Shown: piece after piece, positions 1-10,587 of the stretch
Layout: each line of letters starts with the position of its first letter
Numbering within the stretch: the first letter of the stretch is position 1
Assembly: GCA_036674765.1 (NCBI GenBank)
Contig: JARVKI010000058.1
Location: 210,200 to 274,199, forward strand
Reading direction: 5' to 3'
From: Seiridium cupressi
Taxonomy: Eukaryota; Ascomycota; Sordariomycetes; Amphisphaeriales; Sporocadaceae
Length of the DNA: 64,000 nt
Position numbers and translations under genes: made by a program
Notes under the pieces: model-generated
Told to the model about the DNA's origin: nothing
What the model saw: the letters and a program-made list of their open reading frames with translations, nothing else
Databases searched by the model: none

Positions 1-96
1 TGTCAATAAATAGCCGTCTCTTTTTTTGCAGCCGTAAAAAACAGGGTACGATCACTGCCCTGCGGCAGTCCAAAACTTTAAATGCTAGATTGGGCT

Positions 97-294
97 TTAG
101 ATTTGTGCGATGTGCTTAGAGCTATTTGTAGCAGGGTTATATGTGTTTCCGGGGTTCCACGGCCCTCCATACTCGGGACCTGAAAATGAATAATTATCCA
201 GAAGCCCATGTCTTAGCCCCCTGAATGTGGCGATCACATGGTCATCATCAGCCAGACCAATCGTGTGAAAAGTCTTGAAACTTTTGGGGAGCAT
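97..294 (-). CDS. possible small ORF or gene fragment, unknown
   Basis: A 65-codon open frame, rich in Asn, Gly and Pro towards its C-terminus (NPGNTYNPATNSS). I recognise no family. The region upstream on the minus strand is AT-rich with several in-frame stops. No convincing splice acceptor with a branch site ties it to another exon. It could be a small gene, the last exon of a gene whose other exons I cannot place, or chance. Confidence 0.18.
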   Translation of the reverse strand: MLPKSFKTFHTIGLADDDHVIATFRGLRHGLLDNYSFSGPEYGGPWNPGNTYNPATNSSKHIAQI

Positions 295-645
295 GAAGAT
301 TGAAATATATCAGTCTCAATATTAACACCTTTTAAACTACATGTAATCCATCTTTTTTATTACTAATTACAAATGAGAGAAATTTCAAAGCGTTATATAT
401 GTATGGTGCTATTTATTGACAAAACAATTAGTACTTTTATTAACAAGCTTAGACGTTCACGCATATCAAAGTTTCGGTCACTCGAAGCAATCATGTAACA
501 AGCAAGTTGATTGATGATGAGTTATTGTGCAAAGGGTTTGTCATGTCTAATAGCATTTATTAACTATAGTAGTCCCCGAAGTGACATTGGTCGAGCGCGA
601 ATCCCGACATATCCCATAGTAAAGCGAGGCGTGCAAAGGAGATGT

Positions 646-1200
646 CTACCAACTGTCGCCAAAATCCGCAGGATGTTGGTCGTTCGGGTTGTAGATACGG
701 AAGAAGATGTCTCTCTCGGGCTCGCCACTCTTGGGCTCCTTGCACTTCATCGTGCCCGACGTCCCGACCCTATCTTTGCTCCCCTGGTCATTAGGTGCGT
801 TGTGGAACAAGTCGTTCAAGTCCGAAGATCCCACATGCATTCGAGCAGTGGTCGGCTCCCACCAGCCCCATGGACGGATGGCAAAGGTGCAGGTCCGGAC
901 GGTGACAAGTGGGAATAAGCCGTGAGAGTTCTTGTCTTTCCACTCGCCAATGTTGGCGAACATGACCCAGCCGGGCGAGTCGGCCATTATCTGCCATATC
1001 TCCTGGCAGTCCGCCCTGAGAGGGGACAAGTTCGTAGTCTCGTTCCTCCACGCTTCGGCATCGCCGCACAAATTTGTCCACGAGTACTTTTGGTTGTACT
1101 TGGATATGCCCGCGACGCCGTCACCAGTGGAGACGTCTAGGGTGCCGAAGACGGTCGGCAGAAGCCCGGTCAGGGCAAGAAGGACAGAAGAGTAGCGCAT
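646..1200 (-). CDS. Ecp2-like secreted effector (Hce2 domain)
   Basis: A 184-residue single-exon protein. Residues 1-19 are a hydrophobic signal peptide, so it is predicted to be secreted. The mature part has four cysteines (45, 65, 104 and 153), which would form two disulphides. Family landmarks follow in order: an NLCGD start, a DCQEIW segment, CTFAIRPWG, then a VGSSDLNDLFHNA helix. This matches the Hce2 family, homologues of the Cladosporium fulvum effector Ecp2, reported as putative necrosis-inducing factors. The start codon is the first Met, directly before the signal peptide. A TATA box lies about 100 nt upstream. There are no close neighbours; about 2.4 kb of non-coding sequence separates it from the next gene. 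Family assignment is from motif order, not a database search. Whether it acts on plants, other microbes or neither cannot be told from sequence. Confidence 0.8.
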   Translation of the reverse strand: MRYSSVLLALTGLLPTVFGTLDVSTGDGVAGISKYNQKYSWTNLCGDAEAWRNETTNLSPLRADCQEIWQIMADSPGWVMFANIGEWKDKNSHGLFPLVTVRTCTFAIRPWGWWEPTTARMHVGSSDLNDLFHNAPNDQGSKDRVGTSGTMKCKEPKSGEPERDIFFRIYNPNDQHPADFGDSW

Positions 1201-1299
1201 TATGAACGATCAATTATTATCTGATGAGTATCGGTCAGACAGGCTGGCTGGCTTGTAGTTACGACTGGGAAAGACGGCTCACGGGACGGGATACCGTTC

Positions 1300-1305
1300 T
1301 ATATA
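1300..1305 (-). promoter_or_regulatory. TATA box of the Ecp2-like gene
   Basis: TATATA on the minus strand, 95-100 nt before the start codon at 1200. It lies in an otherwise GC-balanced promoter. Strong TATA boxes are common in inducible fungal genes; the assignment is positional only. Confidence 0.45.
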
Positions 1306-2557
1306 CACGTTGGCTGTCTTTATAATCCGACTTTCTTTGGTTGACATACAACCAGCACCCTTTGTTAGATGTAGAAAACCGCCCATGCGCCTTTGGATGC
1401 TTTGTTAAAAACTTTGCCTTATGAATTTGACTGGTACGAAAAGTGAAATGTGAATGCGTGACATGATTGGCCTTTAATCTCTTTTAGGTGAAGGTATCTG
1501 GATAATCAAAGACAACAACTTGAATGTTTGGGTCTTTTGGCTAGGTTGAACTGCAAAGCCATAGGCAGGGTAATGTGCCGCTATAATTTATGCTATTCTT
1601 ATCAAGGTCTTTGATACATTAGGCTGTCCTATAGTATAAATTCTGATCCATGCAGAGGGCGTATCACGATCTATGCTCTTCCATGATGCTTCCTGTGCGA
1701 GAGTAACTTTCTGTAGACGGTCACAAAATCCGAAATGATCGATTGGCTTGAGCTAGGGTACGCATAGGCGAATGTCCTTATTATATTACTTTTTGTTCCA
1801 ATGAGTGCATATCGCTGTTTAGCCAGGTGATTCTACTATAGCCAAGAAAATAGTTTATGATGGCTCTTTACACACTGCACTGTTTATCTATGATAGCTGA
1901 CTACCTCATTGAGAGTCCTGTATGAGCCAATGTATTTTGCAATGCACAGCTTGTTGTAACCCGGCACTGTGCATGCTTGTGGCCTGCAAAAAATGGTCGT
2001 GCTTTCATTCCGGGCCCCTACCGCTATGCTGTGGATGGGGAAAGCCTGGTAGCACTTGGATTTTGGATTAGTACTATCTTGTAAACCTATTTAGCCATAG
2101 GTTAGATTTGGCTCATTCTGACCAAAGAAAGGGCAGTGTTCAAAGCATCTGAGCTAGGGTACACAGGAAGACAGGCGTATGACTCGAGTTTAGACTGCAC
2201 AAAGCCAGAATGACGGGGTCGCGACGGAGAGCGGATAACCCCAGACATGGATCCATTTCGGGAACTACATAGTACATTAATGTACCTAGGCCGTGTGGCC
2301 CCCCACAAAGGTCTACTACATTAGTTAGGTATTATGATGGTACTGGTAGTAGGTGGGAAGCTGCATTCTAAATTTCTTGATCCTGCCATTCACACGGATT
2401 GGATATTCACGTCAGTTGCGAGGAATTCCCCTTGATAATTTCGGTCTGCTAAACTGTTTGGCAGCCGGGAAAACCGAAGCTCTCCACAAGGTGCTTGGCA
2501 ACGATAGATGGCGAAGCGCAAATGTACATTTGGTTGTCTATGATCGGAGTCCATTGC

Positions 2558-2586
2558 GGATACCAGCTTGGATACCAGCTTGGATA
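2558..2586. repeat. 12-bp tandem repeat, 2.4 copies
   Basis: GGATACCAGCTT occurs twice back to back, followed by GGATA. It is in non-coding DNA and looks like simple slippage. Confidence 0.8.
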
Positions 2587-3672
2587 ATGCAAGCCTAAGG
2601 GCGGCAACTACCCCAGCCGCAAAAGCAGTAAAGCTGCCTTCTGGTGGCTGTACGACGGTAACATAGATCTCAGGCGAACAGTTTTTGAATGTATTGAACG
2701 TGAGCTGCGAGATGGCCGCAGCAAGTGAAGTTCGCATCAAATCAGCTTGTGCTAGGTGTGTTTTGGGACTTTTCGACTCAATGGCCCAACTTCTCGACTT
2801 ACATAGGGGGCAGAGACTTCGATACCACCCATGCACGTGTCTTGAGTTTCATTTTGATTCGAAGGTCTTTCCCGCTCCCCTGTAGTTGTTATACCTATCA
2901 CGGAAATGATCGCAGCTGAATATGATGAAACCTAGTAGCTATCAAAATGTGACGGATGTTGGAGCTCGGGGAAGGTTGAGCCCTGTGCCTCTCTGCCCAC
3001 CCAAGGTACCTAATCAAAAAACCTTGTCAGCTGCAACCCTTGACGCTGCTCGCCCGCAGTTGATGGCTTTGATTGATCTGCTGGCTAGTTGCTGCGTCGG
3101 GTAATGACGACTCCCAATGATCTCGACAGGGCCAAGAACGCCCAACCTTGAAAAGCCGCGCTCTGTCGTCCGCCAAGCCTAAGAGCAACTTTTCCCCCGC
3201 TTCAGCACTCGCAACCTCTCGACCTCCCAAGACGCTCCCCGACAGCTTCACCTTCTTGGCGATACGAGGCCTCCCGTTTGTTCTTATTCCACTCGTGCGA
3301 CAGAGTGCCTCTGGGTAGCTGCGAACAGAGAAAGAGACCACGGAACGCCTCTTCACTTGGAAGTTGCAGGGGCTAGAAGTGGCTCATCCCCAAGCTTGCA
3401 CCGGGAACGAACCGAACCCACCATGCTCTTTCCTCCCCAAAATCGCCCATACGAAGCTCGACTGGTCACTGGTGCGAGAGTGTCTTCCGACGCCATTGTG
3501 CTGCTATCCTGAACCCCGATCATACGCCTATACGAACGCCATTCGATACTGTTCGGCCTTCGATTGACCCAAGCAAAACCCTAAGCTCAGTGACTACGGG
3601 CTCCCGCTATCTCGCCTTGCGCGCAACAAACACCCTACCCAGCCAACGTCCACAGTCTTTGCATTCTTCAGT

Positions 3673-5920
3673 ATGGCTGGAAGGAAACTCATGTCGTTGG
3701 AGGCTGCGATGGAGGAGGAGCGACAACAGATTGAGGCCCTGTTGTCACAACAGCCCTCACGAGGTCCTCCTATGGGCACTGCTCGCTCTCCCTCGCCGTA
3801 CATGAGCCCGCGCTCACCGGTCCGGAGCATGCTCGATGTTGGCAATGTGCCTGGCTCTTCTGCCTCCCGGAAGAGTCCCGCTCAGGTTCGCAGCATGTTG
3901 GACATCGACAGCCCCACGGCAAGTGCTCCCTTCCGAAGCATGCTGTCCGTCGTCGACAGCCCACCGGCAACTACACCCAAGTCTCCCGTCGTATCGAGTG
4001 CCAAGACCTCGCCCACTCTGTCCAGCCACAGAGTACCTGTGCCGCCCACGGAGGTACACCACAGAAGCATGTCGGATGCGTCCACGAAACCCTTATTCTC
4101 GGATTTTGGCCAGCGCTCCCCGCCTCTCGCTCGAGACCGCAACGTCGACCCTACCACGGATTACAAGTTTTCTGACATCTATGCCACCAACGTCGGTCAA
4201 GCTTTACCAGTCAGGCGTGCGCAGGGAAACCAGCACCGTTCAGGCTCGATAGGAGAGGCTCTGAAGGGATCCGACCTATCGAACCTTGTCCTGCCTGGCG
4301 ATCTTGGAAGATCTCCGTTTTCGCTAAGGGGAAACAGCAAATCAAAGTCGCCGCACAATCGCTTTAATCTACGATCAAACTCACCACACGCAAACCTACT
4401 GGGAAGCTCCACGTCCCGCAATCGCGATGATGGAACCATAACACTCGATGATGGCCAGGTCATCGATAAGCACAGCGCGTATCGCAGGCTGTCAGATGCC
4501 AATTTAGTGTATGGAGGCTCGAGTCTGGCATCGCTACCACGCAAGAAATCCGACCCAGACGGTCATGGTCGCATAGAGAAGTCTAACATGAGCCCCTACG
4601 GAGAGATCTTGACCGACGACGATAGCGACGACGAAGTGGCCAATTCCTCCGATGAAGAGGATCATAGAGGTAGAAAGCTCACCACAAGGGCTGAGAGTCG
4701 TGGACAGGACACGGACGATGTGAACAGACCAGCAAAGAGCCTTCTAGCTGCCGCAGAAGACGAGAGTAAGGACTTGCCCTTCTTTAACGTATAAGTGAGG
4801 TGGTAAAGGTCATTGACACGGTAGTAGGACAGCACATTGCATCACAGCCTCAGTACAGATCGCTGCTGGACCCTGAGATCATGGTCACCAGCCCTAATGG
4901 CGAGAAGGCTAGAAAGTCAAACAAGCGTTCAGTACAGCCCTCAACCAGCTTCGACCAAGATCCTCCTACACGCGCACCGACGCCGGATCCAAATGCGGAC
5001 CAGGATGACCAAGATGTGAATGCAATCAAACGTGCGCAGGACCTAGGAATATCTTCAACGCCAATCATCTCCAATCCCGAGGTCCACAGATCGATTCGCA
5101 TTCTCTATCGCGGTGAATACAACAGGATTCAGCAGCATGCCGTCGAGGAGCACCGACGCCTGCGCAAATATCTCGTAGCCATGGATCTTAGTGACGAGTC
5201 TACACATGCTCTGGAATGGGCTATAGGTACGGTTCTACGGGACGGCGATACGCTGATCGCTTTCTACTGCATGGACGAGGAAGCCAGCGGCTCAGTCGAT
5301 GCCAATTCACAGGTTCCTGACGACCCCAGGTCGATGAGAGAGCAAGCGGCCGTCGTCAACGCAATGACCAAGAATACCAAGCCGCCATTGGCAAGCACTC
5401 CCAGCCCTTTCAGTCTGAACCGGGCGAACATGTCGCCCCGCGTTCGTGCTGCGGACCCTGGTAGTAATACACCATCCCCGGCACCGTCCAGAGGCAAAAC
5501 AAGACTGGAGGAAGAGAGAGAAAGATCAGTGCAGGACGTTACGGACCGAGTGTCGAAACTGCTAAGGAAGACACAGTTGGAGGTGCGGGTTATCATTGAG
5601 TGTATCCACTGCAAAAACCCGAAGCATCTCATCACCGAGGTGATTGACCTAGTCTGCCCAACTTTGGTTATCCTAGGCAGCCGTGGTCGAAGTGCTCTTA
5701 AAGGGTAGGTGTGGCCGACAATCCTGGAGAAGCTGGACTAACTGTGGGTAGGACACTTCTTGGATCATTCAGCAACTACCTCGTCACCAAAAGTTCCGCC
5801 CCCGTCATGGTGGCCAGGAAGCGACTGCGCAAGAAGAGCAAGTATCAAGCGCCGCCCCGACAGATCAACAACTTGTCGAATCCTGCCGCGCGAAGTCTGG
5901 AGACGGCCAGGATCGATTAG
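3673..5920 (+). CDS. universal stress protein (USP) domain protein with long disordered N-terminus
   Basis: Three exons: 3673-4788, 4854-5704 and 5752-5920, giving 711 residues. Intron 1 (65 bp) is phase 0 with donor GTATAAGT; intron 2 (47 bp) has donor GTAGGT, branch CTAAC and acceptor GTAG. Residues 1 to about 470 are Ser/Pro-rich and probably disordered, with three RSML repeats (51, 73 and 88). The USP fold begins with KYLVAMDLSDES near residue 477 and is split by an insert of about 110 residues. It resumes with LEVRVIIECIH and LVILGSRGR. Joining exons 2 and 3 restores the USP nucleotide motif G-x2-G-x9-G-S (GSRGRSALKGTLLGS), which supports the second splice and suggests ATP binding. The tail is basic (ARKRLRKKSKY). 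Its role is unknown; USP proteins generally act in stress responses. No secretion or membrane signals are visible. Confidence 0.85.
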
Positions 5921-7492
5921 TGATTTAGACGTGAAGCCCCTGAGATATAGACGAGCGCATGTGCCTACGCAAGGGGCAAAAAAGGAAAAAGGAAAAAGTG
6001 ACGTCTTGCTGGATGAGGCTATGTATAATGATTATTTGAAGGTGGATTTCCACGAGCGTAACGCTGGGCCATTGCATTATCTCCAAAGGCTCACGCGTGA
6101 GCAGCTTGCGCAGCCGGAATAATCCGTTAACGATAACGAATTTGGGAAAGCCTCAGATGCGGTCACCGAAGAAAAAAAGGATGTCAGCGAAAGGAAGATT
6201 GCTGGTATTGCTTTATGTTGTGGTATACGGAGGCTTGGCGAAAACTCATCTCAGAAGCGTCAGGCTAGATTCTTCCAATATGAATAGTTTCGCCCGGTGC
6301 AAAATTGCATGGCTATACATAATTCCACTTGCTAGGGGCATTGCGCAACAGAGAGAAACCTGTCGGCGGAACAATGTTGCCAGCATCTTTGCTCAGAGCG
6401 GGTATTTATAAGCAGGGTGTTTTTTGTTTACATGTTTTTGAACTCGTGATCATGAAGGCTCCATAATGGATAAACAAAGTCAGGCCGGATGGCGGCCCCA
6501 TTGGTCGCCTGGCTCTACGTGGTTGCATCAACGGTCCTGATGCAGAGACTAGACGGCCAATTGCGGGGTGATAAGATACGAGCGTCATGCTATGGACGGC
6601 TGGATGACACGACGGCATTGGCTGGTCGCGGGGTAGCTGTTCCCACTCAGACGTGTTTCTTTGCTCTCACTCGCGCTGTAAGTGCTTGCATGACGGGGAA
6701 CGCGGTGAGTGGTTAGAAAGCGTCTCGACTCTCGACCAAAACCACAACGGGGGAAGGGGGAGTGGGGGTGGAGGGGGGCCCGGAGGGGGAGCATCTGAAG
6801 AGCAGAGATGATGGGAAGTTTGACAAGACCCCTTTCGGCGACCTGGCCTCCCTCCAAAGCGTCGGTCAGGGAAGCAGCAGATGGATCATGAGCAACTTGG
6901 AACAGGCAAAGGAAAAAAAGCTGCCCCTCACAATTCCGCCAGATGGGCGCACGGGCTGGAATCTGCCTACAGGTACATCACATACCATATCCCTAGTATA
7001 GTTCCCCAGCAGATGATTGGCTGCCAGGACCCTTTAGAGTCGCACTAGACTGCGACGAGCCAGCAGCCCCCCAACCTCTCGATTTCAAGCGAGTCCCGTA
7101 GCGATAGTAGCATTCACCTTCTCGGAGATTCATTGCGCCCTGTTGAGACTGCACTGCGATCTCTTGAAACCTGCCCGTACTGATCCTCGAAGAACGACAG
7201 AGAACTGCGCTCATTTGCCTCTGTGCGGCCCAGCCCTCGATTCGACCATCCGGACCTCTGCGTAGGGACACTTGACGGCCAAGCTTGCGCATTCATTCGC
7301 TTCCCGCTCCGCGACTTTGACTGCACTTATAGGCGCTTGCAATTGGGCTTATACCTATCGGGGCCTTATCAGCACCACACCATACTCCACGACCGTACTT
7401 GGCTCGATACTCCATACTCGCCGCATCCGACCCAACACCGCTTGCGACAGACACGCCGGCAACCGACTGGACTCACGAGGCTTCACACGTCC
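5921..7492. other. intergenic, USP gene to membrane-protein gene
   Basis: 3' region of the USP gene, then the promoter and a long C-rich, CT-rich leader of the next gene. The reading frame open from 7223 into the next gene lacks coding character before its hydrophobic start at 7493. I see no other gene. Confidence 0.6.
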
Positions 7493-9949
7493 ATGTCTCT
7501 GATCGCGGTCCATAACCACGTCGCACTCTTCCACATCAACATTGCGCCGAGCACCTTCATCGCCTCCTTCACCTTGTCGCTGTTCTTCTTCTTCACCTAT
7601 CTGGTCATATCCGGCTTCGTTGCGCCGCTGCGATTCCCGGTTATCAATCCACTTTCGCGCCTCTTCAGACGAAAGCCCGCGCCCGTCCAAGCTGAGCCGG
7701 CTGCATTGCCGGAAATCCATTGGAGGAGCCAGAAGGCATTGCCAGCAATACCGCAGCAGGAAAGGCCGACCTTGCAGCTGACCGACTACGAGTATAACTC
7801 GCCGCAGTCGCAGTCGCCATCGCCCCTAGAATCGCCGGCGCGCGGTAGTCTCAGATCCTTCTTCTCGGGTAGTCGTCGTACTAGCAACGCGAGCAACAGA
7901 TCCTTTGCGACCAGCAACGCCAACAAGTATAGCAAACACCGGACCGGTACAAGCATAGAGATCACGGACCTCGGAGCCGACGAGGCACTTGCGGAGGATG
8001 ACAGCTCTTCACCAACACCACTGCGATCCAAATCATCTGGACGCCTCGCTCGACGACTTCCGCGCGCCCCTGACCCCGCCGCCGACGCTGCCGCCATCCT
8101 TCGTCCGCTACCCGTCGGCGCGCTCGGGGTTCGCAGCGTCGCAACAGTCGCAGGCCATCAGCGACGGTCTTCCCGGGGACGAGGAGCTAAGGGAGGCATT
8201 GATGGACGAGAACGCCAGCGATCTGTCTTCTCTCTCAGGAGGTGGCTACAGCCCGCCGGCCTGGAGAAGGCTCGAAAACGGTGATCGCAGTTCGGGCTTC
8301 TGGAGGCGGAACGATAACCTGTTGGGTCTCGGCATGGACAGGAGATACGGCGGCCGCAGCCCCATGGGTGACTATTTCGACGAGAGGTATGGAGGCCGCG
8401 GTGTGCACGGAGATGACGACGACGGGGATGACGATGTCCTGGAGCAGGCGATTAGAACGCGTTTGCCAACGGGGTCGCTAAGTCCTGAGAAGGGCAGGAC
8501 GCCCGAGCCCGGAAGGCGGGACGAAGATGAAACCTTGGTCAAGATGAAAAGCTTATCGGCAAGCCCGGTGAAAGTGAAAACAGAAGAAGCCGAGGAAAGG
8601 AAACGCGAAAGCGTCATGGCATCCATGTCGCCCGAGGCTGCGGGCAAGGATAACTGTGAGTTCTGCCTCAGGAAAAAGCAAGAGTAGCCGCAACTCGTAC
8701 TGACTCTGCCTCAGACATCCGTTTTGCGGTTCGCGCCGACATCCAGCAACGGTCGGAGCCCATTGAGACGGCAATCACTTTCGTACGGTCGAACTTTCAG
8801 GCCATCACAAAGTCGTGGGCAAATATCATACTGGCAACACTAGTCGCCTTTTTGTCCATCTCGACTGTTCGCTCACTCTTCCAGCCCGCATCTCAGCGCC
8901 CGGTGCCAGACCTGGTTAAAGTTGCTGGGATAGCGCGCTCCTTCGAGCCGCTCATCTACTACTCCGAGAATGGCGTGTCGCAAGTCGGCGACCTGCAAGC
9001 CACCGGTGTCGCCGTCTGGGATCTCGGTGAGAGTGTGCGCACCTCCAACATGACCAGCGCCCCGCTCATTGTCCGCTCGCTGGACGAACTATCCGACTCG
9101 CTCAAGACGCTGGCCATCGAGCTCACCAAGTTCTTTGCAAACGTGGATGGAGATATCGACGGAATCCTCATCGTCATGGACTGGGCACGGAGAGAGCTGA
9201 CACAGCTTCAGGGCCAGCCAAGCCCGCCGCTCGCAACCGCCTGGGCCAACATACACAACCTGCTCTGCGACGCAGGTGTGCTCGAGAACGCCGCGACCGG
9301 TACGCCAACACGGCTCGGCGCCATCGCAACCAGCGTCTTTGGCATGAGCCAGCCCCAGCGGACCCGCTCAACGCTCCAGCGGACTTTCAGTGAATTCCTT
9401 TCCGTGCTCGAAGAAGCCATCAACAACGAGCTACAACACAGCCTCGCGCTGTTCGGACTGTTCGAGGCCATCGATCGGCAATTCCTCAACCTCGCGCGCA
9501 TTGTCGTCCGCGAGTCCTCGCTGCAGGACGACCGCCATGCCGATGACCTGTCTAGCCTATGGACCCGCATCCTCGGTCCCAAGGCCAGCGAGGTCAAGAA
9601 GTACGAGCGCAACCACCAGCTGCTCCAGAACGTAAGGGAGAAGACGGTGATGAACAAGGGTATCCTGGTCGAGCACAACGGCAAGCTGCTGACCCTGAAG
9701 GCGAACCTCGAGAGTCTGAGGAGGAAGCTGGTCTCACCGCTGGTGAGAAGTGTCAACTCGAGTACTCTGAGCCTGGAGGAGCAGGTCAAGGGACTGGAGG
9801 ACGTTGGCCTCTACCTCGAGGGCGTGCGGACGAGGCAGAAGGGAAAGTTGATGGAGATGCTCTACGGGAGCACGCGACCCAGTCAGCAGGTCGGGGGAAG
9901 AGGAGGTGGTATGGGCACGATCGACGAGGGGCGGTGGGGAAGCTCCTAG
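7493..9949 (+). CDS. predicted two-TM membrane protein, function unknown (frame change near 8030)
   Basis: Not recognised. The start at 7493 directly precedes a hydrophobic stretch (residues about 20-45, with LSLFFFFTYLVISGF), a likely TM helix or signal anchor. A basic, Ser/Pro-rich, probably disordered segment follows. The 3' exon starts at 8715 after a 59-bp intron (8656-8714, donor GTGAGT, branch CTGAC). It encodes a second TM (WANIILATLVAFLSI) and a helical domain of about 360 residues ending near 9949. Between 7493 and 8655 the frame must change once. Either a 58-bp intron 7947-8004 (frame fits, but the donor GTACAAG is weak and no branch site is clear) or one extra A in the AAA at 8029-8031 explains it. 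Dropping that A would run RS directly into HLDASLDD-like sequence, which looks more natural. With the intron, the protein is 779 residues. Possible localisation is the ER or nuclear envelope; this is inference. Confidence 0.6.
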
Positions 9950-10467
9950 GGAGAGCACAAGTCCTGTGTGTCGTGTCAGGCAGAGGGTCATTTCAGGAAT
10001 AGGGTACAGGAGTATTTGATTTGGATATACCATGTATCAAAACATCATGTATGGGAGGAATGGTCTCAGGCGTTGTGCAGCATTGGAATTACCAAGCATC
10101 CAAAGGGAACAGTGTCGGCGTTTTTGACGGCAAATTTTTAGGTAAGTCCATCCATAGAAGGGCGTAGGCATCGCGGCGTCTGGTGTTGACTGCTTGGCGC
10201 AGACTTTTTCCTCTTCTTCTTCGGAACCAGATACGGATTTTTACATACACACACGTCGTCGGCTCGAGAGGAAGCGATTATGGTTTGCCGCATATATCTG
10301 GCATTTTTTGAGCGTACAGAAAAGGGCTGTATGTATGTCACCTCGAGATACTAGCAGAATAACCTTCTTTTACTCTTCCCCTCAAGTCCCTGCTGAAAAG
10401 CGAAAAGTGACAAGTAAAGAAAAACAGAGCCTGGGATCAGGGCACCAGGGGGGCCAAAAAGGCAAAA

Positions 10468-10504
10468 GAGTTCGGCACCGACTCCGTGCTATGCGGTGCC
10501 TACA
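10468..10504. repeat. 37-bp direct repeat, copy A (hairpin core)
   Basis: Identical to 10551-10587, 83 bp away. Each copy contains GGCACCG, 13 nt, then CGGTGCC, a 7-bp perfect inverted repeat able to form a stem-loop. It is the promoter-distal copy in the minus-strand Pol III-like element and directly precedes its T-run. Confidence 0.9.
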
Positions 10505-10550
10505 TCTCTGGTCGTAGAATCCTATCGTGTGGTCGTATCCGGTCCAGTCA

Positions 10551-10587
10551 GAGTTCGGCACCGACTCCGTGCTATGCGGTGCCTACA
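10551..10587. repeat. 37-bp direct repeat, copy B (hairpin core)
   Basis: Exact copy of 10468-10504 with the same 7-bp stem. Similarity extends weakly past the core: on the minus strand both copies are preceded by a TACGAC/CAGAG-like segment. This suggests a duplication unit of about 52 bp. Confidence 0.9.

Larger units (their letters stand above)
1201..3672. other. intergenic, Ecp2-like gene to USP gene
   Basis: No supportable gene in 2.5 kb. Open frames here (for example 2390-2836 minus) have no recognisable motif, splice signals or domain. A 12-bp direct repeat lies at 2558-2586. From about 3110 to 3672 the sequence becomes CT/CCA-rich, as expected for the promoter and 5' leader of the following gene. 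Confidence 0.6.

Noticed and set aside
2390..2836. 148-codon frame on the minus strand
   Set aside because: No start context, domain or splice structure, and it overlaps a simple tandem repeat.
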